From NCBI RefSeq assembly GCF_016629525.1, contig NZ_AP024269.1, positions 4,476,001 through 4,540,000 of the forward strand: DNA of 64,000 bases, read 5' to 3'. The DNA comes from Kaistia sp. 32K (lineage in GTDB: Bacteria > Pseudomonadota > Alphaproteobacteria > Rhizobiales > Kaistiaceae). The notes beneath the pieces were generated by a model. That model searched no databases. It was given only the letters and a program-made list of their open reading frames with translations, and had not been told where the DNA came from. Positions 44,897-53,656 of this stretch are shown here, piece by piece (position 1 is the first letter of the stretch; the number at the start of each line of letters is the position of its first letter). The position numbers and the translations under genes are program-made.

Positions 44897-45667
44897 CTAA
44901 AACGCCGGGGCAAGCGCCTGCGCGACATAGAGCCGAAGCCAGTCGCCGAAGCGGGTCGTCCCATGACGCGGATGGCCGCGCGGCGCCAGCGTATCGTCCC
45001 GCAGAACGGCGCCGAAATACAAAGCCCCGGCATCGGCGACCACCGCGCGCGGATCCTCGTTGGCCGCCAGAAGCTGCGAAGCGATCTCGTCGAAGCCGAG
45101 GCTTTCCGGCCCAATGACCGCGAGTTCGCGATTCTGCGGGCGCCCCAGAACGACGTCCCGAAGCGCCACAACGACATCCTCCGCGGCGATCGGACAGACA
45201 TGCGCCGGCGGAACGCGAAGCACGCCGCCTTCCGCCTCGGTCTCGATGATCCCGCCGAGATACTCAAAGAACGGCGCCGACCGCAGGATCGTATAGGGAA
45301 TGCCGGAGGCCCGGATCAGGTTCTCCTGCGCCATTTTCGCCCGGAAATACCCCGTTTCCGCGAGCCGATCGGCGCCGACGACCGACAAGGCCACGTGATG
45401 GCGAACGCCGGCCGCCTCCTCCGCCGCCAGGAGGTTCCGCCCGGCAGTCCTGAAGAACTCGAGCGCGACATCCTCTCGCAGCGAGGGCGAATTCGAGACG
45501 TCGACGACAATCCGGGCGCCATGCAGGGCGGCGGCCAGCCCCTCGCCCGTGACGGCGTCGACGCCCATGGAGGGCGATGCCGGGATCACCTCATGATTGC
45601 CGGCCCGCAACGCGGCGGTGAGCCTGGAACCAATCAGGCCCGTACCGCCCATGATCACGATCTTCAT
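44897..45667 (-). CDS. NmrA/atypical SDR-type NAD(P)-binding protein
   Basis: A 256-residue Rossmann protein starting [20 protein letters not shown] (GxxGxxG). Further patterns are VVVDVSNSPSLREDVALEFF, HHVALSVVGADRL and a YFRAKMAQE segment, typical of NmrA-like/YwnB-type NAD(P)-binding proteins. The ATG at 45667 has GAGGAG upstream; the longer open frame adds 60 residues of non-family sequence. It is paralogous to 51281-52039 over its whole length. It reads away from the DUF1344 gene. Confidence 0.9.
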   Translation of the reverse strand: MKIVIMGGTGLIGSRLTAALRAGNHEVIPASPSMGVDAVTGEGLAAALHGARIVVDVSNSPSLREDVALEFFRTAGRNLLAAEEAAGVRHHVALSVVGADRLAETGYFRAKMAQENLIRASGIPYTILRSAPFFEYLGGIIETEAEGGVLRVPPAHVCPIAAEDVVVALRDVVLGRPQNRELAVIGPESLGFDEIASQLLAANEDPRAVVADAGALYFGAVLRDDTLAPRGHPRHGTTRFGDWLRLYVAQALAPAF

Positions 45668-46387
45668 CGGCTTGCTCCTCAAGCGGTGGATCGATCGCCC
45701 CCATTCCCGGACCCGATCCGGGCCGTGGGCTGGGACCCTGGCCGCCGCATGGCGAACCGGTCTCGCCGGCATATCGAGAGCCGGACAGGTGGGACGCTCG
45801 GCTGCCATTTCGTTGGCTGCAGAGAGAAACCGGAAAAACCTCTGCATTCGTCATCTCTGTCTCGTCCGGTTGACACGGCTCACACCAAGACTAGCCGGGA
45901 CGGCCCATCAATTCGTCTATTCGAAAGTATAGATCTAATAATACGATCACATATACATACAACACGATACGTATAGACGAATAACTTCACACGGAATTGC
46001 TTCCAGACATGGCAATCCGGGCCCCGCCAGGACGCGAGGGTCCAGCCAGGCACTGCGGTTCGTAGACGAAGTCTGGTGAAATGCGCTCCGGGGCGCTCCC
46101 TGGCCGCCACCGGTGTTCGTTGCCGGCCCGACGGTATGCGTAGGTCGCCCTCGCCCCAGCCAAAAGATAGGCCCGCCGCCATCGGAGCTCCGGGCCGGCG
46201 GCCGGGATGCGACCTCGCCTCTCCCGCCCTAGCCCCAGGTCGATAGGTCATAGAAGGAGAGCTAGACCCTCCCGGCCCAACGTATAGATAAAATTCAAAA
46301 TATACAGAGATAAATATTATGACAGATCGACACTCTTCCTAGAAAGACGTCGATCTGATCGTCCATCACGCAAGAGGAGTTACGACC
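45668..46387. other. Divergent intergenic region with AT-rich inverted repeat
   Basis: About 720 bases. Two AT-rich islands stand out in GC-rich DNA: 45905-45990 and 46280-46330. The first is bounded by inverted arms ATTCGTCTATTCG (45911-45923) and CGTATAGACGAAT (45970-45982), one mismatch. The second begins CGTATAGATAAAA, echoing the right arm. These are candidate promoter/operator sites for the two divergent genes. The GC-rich middle shows no gene. Confidence 0.5.
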
Positions 46388-46666
46388 ATGATGAATATTA
46401 CGTCGATTGGCGGCGCTGCCATCCTGATCCTATCCTGCTCGTTGGCTGCGGTTGCAGCCGAGCAGACCAAGGGCATCGTTACCTCCATTGACCTCAGGAC
46501 GAGGACGCTCACCCTGCAGTCGGGGGAGACGTTCCAGTTCGACAATCCGGGCCGCCTCTATGGCTTCACGCCCGGCGATCGCATCGGCGTCTCGCACAAC
46601 GGAGCGCGGGGGATCAACACCTACAACCCGCATCCGTCGATCCGCGACAACATCGATATCGACTAG
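46388..46666 (+). CDS. DUF1344 small secreted protein
   Basis: A 92-residue protein with a signal peptide (GAAILILSCSLAAVAAEQ) and a short beta domain: GIVTSIDLRTRTLTLQSGET then a FQF-NPGRLYGFTPGDRIGV pattern. This matches the DUF1344 family, small periplasmic proteins mostly of Hyphomicrobiales, with no known function. AAGAGGAG precedes the ATG. The stop is immediately followed by the dispersed repeat. Confidence 0.85.
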   Translation: MMNITSIGGAAILILSCSLAAVAAEQTKGIVTSIDLRTRTLTLQSGETFQFDNPGRLYGFTPGDRIGVSHNGARGINTYNPHPSIRDNIDID

Positions 46667-46767
46667 AGCGTTTTCGAGCAAAGCTGATACCGTTTCGCGT
46701 CAAGAAAACGCGACCAAACCGATAGTTAGAGCCTTTCATCGTTTCCATGAAGCGATGAAAGGCTCTG
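46666..46767. repeat. Dispersed intergenic repeat, copy B (two hairpins)
   Basis: It starts at the last base of the DUF1344 stop. Stem one is GCGTTTTC (46668-46675) with GAAAACGC (46704-46711). Stem two is AGAGCCTTTCATCG (46728-46741) with CGATGAAAGGCTCT (46753-46766), perfect. Copy A at 11486-11588 has the same order of parts and also begins at a TAG stop codon. Confidence 0.75.
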
Positions 46768-46899
46768 GGGGCAGCTCCCTCGCCGCACGCCTGGTCGAGG
46801 CTTGCAGCCCGTGACGGCGCGGTGTCCCGAAGAAGGATGCCGCGCCTCACGGCGCACACGGAATGCGAGGGCCGTCCGCCAGCCCAACGGGGTTCCGTC

Positions 46900-48441
46900 A
46901 TGCCGTGGTGGAATACGTCCTCCTTCTACATCGTGCTGATCGGCCTCGCCGGAATCGTGGTTTGGCACGTCCTTCCGCGACATCGCGCCAATGCGCGGCT
47001 GCTCGTCCAGATCGTCCTCTTTCTGACGATGTCGGCGCTTCTGCTGGACGGAGCCGTCGTCCCCTATGAAGCATCATCCGGCAACGGAACCGTGGCGATG
47101 ACGATCCTGATCGGATCGGCCAAGGTGCTCTGGTGGCTGCACCTCGCCTGGGCGCTGATAGGATTCGTTCGCATCTACATCGTCTTCGAGCGAAAGCCGC
47201 GCGAGGCGCGCCTGCTTCAGGATATCGTCGTCGGCGCCGTCTACGCCGGAACGCTGCTGTCGATCCTGGCATTCGTCTTCGCCGTGCCGGTCGGCACGCT
47301 GATCGCGACATCGGGCGTCTTTGCCGTCATCCTGGGACTGGCGCTGCAGAACACGCTCGGGGATGTCTTCTCGGGCATTGCCCTCAATCTCGGCCGGCCC
47401 TACGGGCTGGGCGACTGGATCGGGCTCGACGACGGAACCGAGGGCCGCGTCGTCGAGACCAACTGGCGCTCGACTCATCTGCTCGACGCGGCCAACAACA
47501 TCGTGGTGCTGCCCAACAGCTTTCTCGCCAGGCTCGCCCTCACCAATGTCAGTCGCCCCGACGAGAGCCACGGCGTGTCCTGCCTGGTGCGACTGGAGCC
47601 GACCCACAATCCGGCCTTCATCGAGGCGGTGATGCGGGCCGTGCTGGCGAGCTGCGATTCGATCCTGAAGCAGCCGCCGCCGCTCGTCATGCTCAAAGGC
47701 ATGGACGCCCTCGGCCTCGACGTCGAGCTCTCCTTTCGCGTCGCAAACCTGGATCGGCGGGTTGAGGCGCGAAATGAGATCTACGACCTCATCTACCGTC
47801 ACGCGCGGTCGGCCGGCCTGTCGCTGGCGTTGCCGCCCCGGGCTTCGATCGTCTTGGAAGCGCCGCCCGGTTCCGGGGAACCACGGGCCGCGCCCTTCAC
47901 CGCGCTGGAACTGATCCGGGGGATCCCGATCTTCGCGACGCTGACGGAGGATGAAACGGCAACGCTGGCGGCTTCGGCGACGATCCGGGCCTATGGCAAG
48001 GGCGACATCATCGCGCGCCGGGGCGAGATGCTGCCGTCCCTGATGATCGTTCGGACGGGCGTGATCGTCCGCGAGGACGAGGAAGGCGGATCCGGTGCAA
48101 GGGATGTCAGCCATCTCGCCCCGGGCGATTTCTTCGGAGAAGCGGGCCTGCTTGCCGGCGTCGGCGAGACGCGGACGCTGCGCGCGATGAGCCACGTCGA
48201 CGTCTACGAGATCGACCAGGAGAGCGTCGCGCCGCTGCTGCGCGAGCGGCCGGAACTGGCAGAGGACCTCGCCACGGTCCTTTCCGCCAGACTGTCGGCC
48301 GGGGGATCGGACATCCGCCCAGAGCCGCACGCACACTCCAGGCCGGCGCTGCTCAACGCCATCCGGACGGCATTCCACACGGCGCCGTTCCGGCGCAGGG
48401 CACGATCCCGCCATCAGGCAGCCAGCGATGAAGACGCATAG
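46900..48441 (+). CDS. MscS-type channel with C-terminal cyclic-nucleotide-binding domain
   Basis: A 513-residue inner-membrane channel. About four to five membrane helices lie in residues 5-165; the pore-lining helix and following segment read SGVFAVILGLALQNTLGDVF and NLGRPYGLGDWI, the MscS signature. The soluble beta domain has NWRSTHLLDAANNIVVLPNS. A cyclic-nucleotide-binding domain covers ~345-460 (LAPGDFFGEAGLLAGVGETR, then T-LRA, with the phosphate-contacting Arg). This is the bCNG class, gated by nucleotides rather than, or as well as, tension. The ATG at 46900 follows ACGGGG. Confidence 0.92.
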   Translation: MPWWNTSSFYIVLIGLAGIVVWHVLPRHRANARLLVQIVLFLTMSALLLDGAVVPYEASSGNGTVAMTILIGSAKVLWWLHLAWALIGFVRIYIVFERKPREARLLQDIVVGAVYAGTLLSILAFVFAVPVGTLIATSGVFAVILGLALQNTLGDVFSGIALNLGRPYGLGDWIGLDDGTEGRVVETNWRSTHLLDAANNIVVLPNSFLARLALTNVSRPDESHGVSCLVRLEPTHNPAFIEAVMRAVLASCDSILKQPPPLVMLKGMDALGLDVELSFRVANLDRRVEARNEIYDLIYRHARSAGLSLALPPRASIVLEAPPGSGEPRAAPFTALELIRGIPIFATLTEDETATLAASATIRAYGKGDIIARRGEMLPSLMIVRTGVIVREDEEGGSGARDVSHLAPGDFFGEAGLLAGVGETRTLRAMSHVDVYEIDQESVAPLLRERPELAEDLATVLSARLSAGGSDIRPEPHAHSRPALLNAIRTAFHTAPFRRRARSRHQAASDEDA

Positions 48442-48484
48442 GGATCCGCATGCCGGGCCGCCTCGGTGACGCGCTATCGCCGGA

Positions 48485-48937
48485 TCACCCCGAGATCTGC
48501 CGGATTGCGTTCATCGTCGCTTCGTCGAGTATGCCGCCGAACCAGACGTCGAACAGGGTCTCCAGCAAAAACTCGTTGTCGCTCGCGGCCGAGAACAGGG
48601 TGAGGGAGGCATGCAGCTTCCGCGCATCCACTTCGCCGAAGACAGTGCGAGCGCTCAGATCGGCGTGCCGCTGCAGCGCGCCGACGCATTCGCGGTAACG
48701 CCCTCCGAGCAGCGGCGATGACAGGTAGGCGTTGGCCTCGTCCAGGGACGCGATGGCGTAGGGTTCGATCGAACCGTCGTCGCACCCGGACATCAGCCTC
48801 GGGAAGATCAGCTCCATATGTTCCGTGCACATCGCGCCACGCCGCAGCCTTGCGATCGCGTCTTCGTAGACAAGATCCTGTGCCAGGACGAAACGCTGCA
48901 GATTATATTCATCGCTCATGTTGTATTCGTCGCTCAT
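48485..48937 (-). CDS. DUF1810 family protein, divergent
   Basis: A 150-residue protein of the DUF1810 (old name calpastatin-like) family: YNLQRFVLAQDLVYEDAIAR, IFPRLMSG, ASLDEANAYLSSPLLGGRYR and the C-terminal KLHASLTLFSAAS. The family's usual SHWMWFIFPQ-type segment reads CTEHMELIFPR, so conserved aromatic residues are lost. The N-terminus is a tandem duplication of six codons including the ATG (M-S-D-E-Y-N twice), so starts at 48937 and 48919 are equally good. Confidence 0.75.
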   Translation of the reverse strand: MSDEYNMSDEYNLQRFVLAQDLVYEDAIARLRRGAMCTEHMELIFPRLMSGCDDGSIEPYAIASLDEANAYLSSPLLGGRYRECVGALQRHADLSARTVFGEVDARKLHASLTLFSAASDNEFLLETLFDVWFGGILDEATMNAIRQISG

Positions 48938-48974
48938 GGGATCACCGCCCGAATTCGTCCGGAAGCTCCGCCGG

Positions 48975-49256
48975 TTAGCCGGCGATGAGGTCGGCATATT
49001 CCGCGTGGCTGGCCAGGAACTGGCTCATGAAGCTGCATTGCGGCACGGCTTTCCGGCCGCTCCGGCGGAGCAGGTCGAACGTTCCGCGCGCGAGGGACGA
49101 TGCGATCCCCTGGCCCGAAAATTCGAACGGGACTTCGGTGTGGATCAGGACCACCCGCCCTTCCTCGATCCGGTAATAGGCCGCGGCGATCTCGCCGTTG
49201 GCGATCGGCAGTTCGAACCGCCGCAGTCGGGTATTTTCCCTGACGCTGGCCTGCAT
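48975..49256 (-). CDS. Small GNAT-like N-acetyltransferase (YjdJ/COG2388 type)
   Basis: A 93-residue single-domain protein: RRFELPIANGEIAAAYYRIE, VVLIHTEVPFEFSGQGIASS and a C-terminal LASHAEYADLIAG. This is the compact GNAT class whose short fold keeps the acetyl-CoA loop (GQGIASSLARG). Substrate unknown. AGGAGGA lies upstream of the ATG. It lies 37 bases before the DUF1810 gene on the same strand and is probably co-transcribed. Confidence 0.85.
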   Translation of the reverse strand: MQASVRENTRLRRFELPIANGEIAAAYYRIEEGRVVLIHTEVPFEFSGQGIASSLARGTFDLLRRSGRKAVPQCSFMSQFLASHAEYADLIAG

Positions 49257-49338
49257 GAGCGTGTCCTCCTGTGTTGCTGCCGGGTTGAATTCGCCTTCGA
49301 GCCAAACTCTCCGGCAGTGCGCGTATCGCGCCTATCCG

Positions 49339-50097
49339 CTAAGCCTCAAGCGGGTGCCTCGCGGCGGGCAGCCGCAGGATCACCGTCGTGCCCGATCCGA
49401 GCGCGCTCTCGATCTCGACGCTGCCGCCATGCTGCTCGGCGAAATGCTTCACCATCGGCAGGCCGACGCCGCCGAGGCCTGTTCCCTTGGTCGTGAAGAA
49501 CGGATCGAAGGCGCGCCGGGCGGTCTCCGGCGTCATGCCGATGCCGCTGTCCCTGACCAGGAACTCCACCAGCGTATCCGCGCCTCGGACGATCGCCGCC
49601 GCATCGATCCGGACCAGCCCGCCATCCGGCATGGCGTCGCGCGCGTTGAAGACGAGATTGAGAATGGCGTTCTGCAGGCCCAGGCGATCGCAGTTCACGG
49701 CCGGCAGATCGAAGCCGGCCCGAACCTGGAGGCACAGACCAGGCTCCCAGACGCTTCGGATCAGCGCCTCGACCTCGCCAAGGCACGTCCCGACATTCGA
49801 AAGCTCGAGCGCGCGATGTTCGTCGCCGGCGCGGACCAGCGTTTCCCGGACCAGCGCGCCGGCCCGCTGAAGCGCCATCCTGGCGCCGGCGAGCACGGGC
49901 TCCAGCGCGGGCGTCGCCGCCACGGTCGCGTCGCGCGTGACGAGGCTCAGAGCGGACGACGCGACCTGAATGAGATTGCCGAGGTCGTGCACGATGCCTG
50001 CCGTGGACGGCTGCGCAGGACGAAAGGCGGCGAGATCCGCGCGCCTGGCGAAGTCAGGATCGCCGGGACGTTCCGGCGTTGTTTCTGCAGGCGACAA
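49339..50097 (-). CDS. Short cytoplasmic histidine kinase
   Basis: A 252-residue kinase core with no sensor or membrane domain. The phospho-acceptor helix carries H37 in GIVHDLGNLIQVASSAL (the HDLxN subtype). The ATPase domain has NAILNLVFNARDAMPDGG, VRDSGIGMTPETARRAFDPF, FTTKGTGLGGVGLPMVKHFA and GSGTTVILRLP. It probably receives signals through a partner. It lies upstream of the small GNAT gene, 82 bases apart, on the same strand. Confidence 0.88.
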   Translation of the reverse strand: MSPAETTPERPGDPDFARRADLAAFRPAQPSTAGIVHDLGNLIQVASSALSLVTRDATVAATPALEPVLAGARMALQRAGALVRETLVRAGDEHRALELSNVGTCLGEVEALIRSVWEPGLCLQVRAGFDLPAVNCDRLGLQNAILNLVFNARDAMPDGGLVRIDAAAIVRGADTLVEFLVRDSGIGMTPETARRAFDPFFTTKGTGLGGVGLPMVKHFAEQHGGSVEIESALGSGTTVILRLPAARHPLEA

Positions 50098-50433
50098 TTC
50101 GAACCCCCTTGGCGCGACGGCGCGTGACGATGTTGATCTTAGGCGGACGCTAGCGTCGGCGGGCCTTGGCGGTCGATTGGCTCAAGGATGAGGCCGGGCC
50201 ATACCGCGGCATAGGCTCCCGGCGGTTCCGGCAGAGGCTCCGAAGACAGGGATCCCGACCGGAGCAACCGAAAGCCGGTGTGCTGCTCCATCTCGGTACA
50301 AGCAGAGCCCCCACCTGCGGCGCGCTCATCCTAGACCTTCGCACTACGCGGCATATTCTTGGGCTCGATAGTCCTGAACGCAGGCCGCATCGCATTGTTC
50401 AAGCCGTGGTTATCCCAGCCCATGGAGAAGACA
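50098..50433. other. Divergent intergenic region between kinase and secreted hydrolase genes
   Basis: About 335 bases separating divergent genes. No gene, tRNA or obvious inverted repeat is seen. It must contain the promoter of the seven-gene plus-strand run. Confidence 0.4.
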
Positions 50434-51213
50434 ATGCCCATCCCTCTTGGATCAATGATGCTTGGCGCGGCGTTCGTGGCCGCCCTCGGCGCCGCGGCGC
50501 ATGCATCCGAAAGCAAGCCGACGATCGTGCTGGTTCACGGCGCCTTCGCCGAGTCGTCGAGCTGGAATGGCGTCATCGCCGAGCTCAATCAGCACGGCTA
50601 CCGGACCATCGCGGCCGCCAACCCGCTTCGCGGCGTTGCCAGCGATGCGGCGGCGGTCGCGACTGTCATCGAGTCCGTCCAGGGACCGGTCGTCCTGGTC
50701 GGCCATTCCTATGGCGGCCCGGTCATCACCGCCGCTGCCGACGGCAAGAGCAATATCCGGGCGCTGGTCTATGTCGCCGCGTTCGCACCGGAGGCGGGCG
50801 AATCCAGCCTCACGCTCTCGTCGAAGTTCCCCGGCAGCACGCTGGGCGAGGCGCTGCAGCCGGTGCCGTTGTCCGGCGGCGGCCAGGACCTCTATGTCCA
50901 GGCCGCCAAGTTTCACCAGCAGTTCGCGGCCGACGTGTCCGCCGAAACGGCCAGCCTGATGGCGGCAACGCAGCGCCCGGTGACGGCGGCGGCCCTGGCC
51001 GAGCCCTCCGGCGCCCCTACCTGGAAGACAATTCCGACCTATTCGATCTACGGCTCGGCCGATCGGAACATTCCGCCGGAGGTTCTGAAGTTCATGGCGG
51101 AGCGTGCCCACGCCGTGAAGACCGTGGTCGTCGAAGGCGCCTCGCATGCGCTGATGGTCTCCCATCCGCACAAGGTCGCCTCGCTCATCGAGGACGCCGC
51201 AAAGGCGCCCTGA
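50434..51213 (+). CDS. Secreted alpha/beta hydrolase
   Basis: A 259-residue hydrolase with a signal peptide (SMMLGAAFVAALGAAAHA). Motifs: IVLVHGAFAESSSWNGVIAE (oxyanion loop), VLVGHSYGGPVITAAAD (nucleophile), IYGSADRNIPPEVL (acid) and EGASHALMVSHP (His). This is the EstC-like/haloperoxidase-like lineage. The ATG at 50434 follows GGAGAAG; ATG 50422 is possible. First of seven co-oriented genes. Confidence 0.9.
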   Translation: MPIPLGSMMLGAAFVAALGAAAHASESKPTIVLVHGAFAESSSWNGVIAELNQHGYRTIAAANPLRGVASDAAAVATVIESVQGPVVLVGHSYGGPVITAAADGKSNIRALVYVAAFAPEAGESSLTLSSKFPGSTLGEALQPVPLSGGGQDLYVQAAKFHQQFAADVSAETASLMAATQRPVTAAALAEPSGAPTWKTIPTYSIYGSADRNIPPEVLKFMAERAHAVKTVVVEGASHALMVSHPHKVASLIEDAAKAP

Positions 51214-51280
51214 CGCACATGTGCCGATCGCATCGGTCGGCACATCGCCCTCCCAGCAAACTCAATAACGGAGTTTCGAC

Positions 51281-52039
51281 ATGAAGATCGTCGTCATCGG
51301 CGGCACCGGGCTTATCGGCTCGAAGACGGCCGCCAGGCTGCGCGAAAAGGGGCATGACGTCCTCGCGGCATCGCCCAACAACGGCATCAACACCCTGACC
51401 GGCGAAGGCGTGTCCGAGGCGCTGAAGGGAGCCAGCGTCGTCATCGACCTGGCCAATTCGCCGTCCTTCGAGGACAAGGCCGTCCTGGAGTTCTTCGAGA
51501 CCGCCGGCCGCAACCTGCTCGCGGCGGGCATCGCGGCCGGCGTGAAGCATCACATCGCCCTTTCGGTGGTGGGCACGGAACGCCTGCCGAAGAGCGGCTA
51601 TCTGAGGGCCAAGGTGGCTCAGGAGAAGCTGATCAAGGAATCCGGCCTCCCCTACACGATCGTCCATTCGACGCAGTTCTTCGAGTTTCTCGGCTCGATC
51701 GCCAAATCGGCGGCGGTGGGCGACAGGATTCCCCTGCCGTCGGCCTATTTCCAGCCGATTGCTTCGGACGACGTCGCCGACATCATGACCGACGTCGCCC
51801 TCTCCGCCCCGATCAACGGCACGATCGAGATCGCCGGCCCCGAGCGGGCGCGCATCAGCGACCTCGTCGGGCGGTTCCTGGCCATGGTGAAGGATCCGCG
51901 CCAGGTGATCTCGGATCCGCGCGCGCAGTATTTCGGCACCGAGCTCGAGGACCTGTCGCTGGTCCCCGGCGCCAATCCCCGCCTCGGGCGGGTGCGCTTC
52001 GAGGACTGGTTCGCCCAGGCCTCGCCCCAGCGCCCTTGA
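51281..52039 (+). CDS. NmrA/atypical SDR-type NAD(P)-binding protein
   Basis: A 252-residue Rossmann protein, starting [20 protein letters not shown], with the same later patterns as its paralogue at 44897-45667 ([43 protein letters not shown]). Family members often reduce or sense NAD(P) or carry out epimerase-like reactions. It sits 67 bases after the secreted hydrolase and 68 before the chloroperoxidase-like gene. Confidence 0.9.
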   Translation: MKIVVIGGTGLIGSKTAARLREKGHDVLAASPNNGINTLTGEGVSEALKGASVVIDLANSPSFEDKAVLEFFETAGRNLLAAGIAAGVKHHIALSVVGTERLPKSGYLRAKVAQEKLIKESGLPYTIVHSTQFFEFLGSIAKSAAVGDRIPLPSAYFQPIASDDVADIMTDVALSAPINGTIEIAGPERARISDLVGRFLAMVKDPRQVISDPRAQYFGTELEDLSLVPGANPRLGRVRFEDWFAQASPQRP

Positions 52040-52107
52040 TCCCAGCACCGGCCCGCACGTCCGCCACGCGGCGGCGGGCCTCCAGTCCAAAATCACAGGA
52101 GGCAGCC

Positions 52108-53091
52108 ATGAAAGACGATTTCCGAACCCGGACCGCGACCTCGCGCCGCCAGGTCCTGCTGACGGCGCTGGCCGCGACGGCCACGACCAGCCTGCCCATG
52201 CTGGCCAGCGCTCGATCGAAACAGGAGGCCAAGCTTGCGCCGGCCGAGCCGCTTGGAGCGGCAGCCGCCGCGAGCACCCTCGTCGCGAAGGACGGCACGC
52301 CGATCTACTACAAGGACTGGGGCAGCGGCCCGGTCGTTACCTTCTCGCATGGCTGGCCGCTGAATTCCGACGCCTGGGACGGCCAGATGCTCTTCCTGGT
52401 GCAGAACGGCTTTCGTGTGGTCGCGCACGACCGGCGCGGACATGGCCGATCGGGCCAGGCCTCGTCCGGCAACGACATGGACACCTATGCCGACGATCTG
52501 GCGACCGTGATCGAGGCGCTCGACCTCAAGGACGCCACGCTGGTCGGCCACTCCACCGGCGGCGGCGAGGTCGCCCGCTATATCGGCCGGCACGGAACGG
52601 GGCGGGTCGCCAAGGCGGTGCTGGTTTCGGCGGTTCCGCCGATCATGCTCCGGACCAGCGCCAATCCGGAGGGATTGCCGATCGAAGTATTCGACGGCAT
52701 CCGCGCGGGCGTCGCCCGCAATCGCGCCGACTTCTACAAGGAGTTCGCCATCGCCTTCTACGGCGCCAACCGGGCCGGCTCGACCATATCGAAGGGCACG
52801 CTCGACCAGTTCTGGCTCTGGAGCATGCAGGTGGGCATCAAGAACGCCTATGAGTGCGTCAAGGCGTTCTCCGAGACGGACTTCACCGAAGATCTGAAGA
52901 AGATCAACGTCCCGACGCTGCTCCTGCACGGCGAGGATGACCAGATCGTGCCGGTGAACGATTCCGCCCGAAAGGCGGAGAAGCTGATCCCGGACGCCAG
53001 GGCGATCTACTACCCTGGCGCGCCGCATGGCGTCACGGCGACACACCAGGACCAGGTCAACGCCGACCTGCTCGCCTTCATCAAGGCCTAG
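52108..53091 (+). CDS. Cofactor-free haloperoxidase-like alpha/beta hydrolase, exported
   Basis: A 327-residue protein. A Tat-like leader ([20 protein letters not shown]) is followed by the non-haem chloroperoxidase/esterase fold: [51 protein letters not shown] (nucleophile Ser), [13 protein letters not shown] (Asp) and [10 protein letters not shown] (His). Such enzymes are esterases or perhydrolases. The ATG at 52108 follows CAGGAGG. Confidence 0.92.
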   Translation: MKDDFRTRTATSRRQVLLTALAATATTSLPMLASARSKQEAKLAPAEPLGAAAAASTLVAKDGTPIYYKDWGSGPVVTFSHGWPLNSDAWDGQMLFLVQNGFRVVAHDRRGHGRSGQASSGNDMDTYADDLATVIEALDLKDATLVGHSTGGGEVARYIGRHGTGRVAKAVLVSAVPPIMLRTSANPEGLPIEVFDGIRAGVARNRADFYKEFAIAFYGANRAGSTISKGTLDQFWLWSMQVGIKNAYECVKAFSETDFTEDLKKINVPTLLLHGEDDQIVPVNDSARKAEKLIPDARAIYYPGAPHGVTATHQDQVNADLLAFIKA

Positions 53092-53137
53092 CCGCCTGAC
53101 GATCTCCCCCCCTTCAGCCAACCCGAAAGCAACTGTC

Positions 53138-53551
53138 ATGAACAGAACGCTCCCCCTTGCGGTCGCTCTGGCGGCCCTCCTCGTAACCGGCGCGCAGGCG
53201 CACGAGCCGTCGGGCGACAAGGTCTCGCTGGTCTACGACCAGAAGCTGCCCAACGTTCCGGGCAAGAGCATGCGCATCGTACTGGTCGACTATGAGCCCG
53301 GCGGCACATCCTCGGCCCATACGCATCCGAACTCCGCCTTCATCTATGCCCGCGTCCTCGAAGGCGCGATCCGGAGCAAGGTCAATAACGGGCCGATCAC
53401 CACCTATCGCGCCGGCGAAGCCTTCGGCGAGTTTCCGGGCGACCGGCACGGCGTCAGCGAAAACGCCAGCACGACCGAGCCGGCGCGGCTGATCGCCGTG
53501 TTCGTCGTCGACACCGACGAGACGGAACTGACGACACCCTACGACGAGTGA
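53138..53551 (+). CDS. Secreted cupin-domain protein
   Basis: A 137-residue protein: signal peptide (LAVALAALLVTGAQAHE) then a single cupin with YEPGGTSSAHTHPNSAFIYA (first motif, metal-binding His residues and downstream Glu), and GDRHGVSENAS (second motif His). Periplasmic cupins of this length are common next to haloperoxidase-like and SDR genes and often bind a metal. Function unknown. Confidence 0.88.
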   Translation: MNRTLPLAVALAALLVTGAQAHEPSGDKVSLVYDQKLPNVPGKSMRIVLVDYEPGGTSSAHTHPNSAFIYARVLEGAIRSKVNNGPITTYRAGEAFGEFPGDRHGVSENASTTEPARLIAVFVVDTDETELTTPYDE

Positions 53552-53656
53552 GGCCGAGCCCCGGGAGACGGGAAGCGAACGGCGCGACGGTTCCGATTTC
53601 CCCGTCCGCTTCCCGCCTCGCCGCGAGGTCCGCCCCGGACCAGAAGGTTTTCAGAC

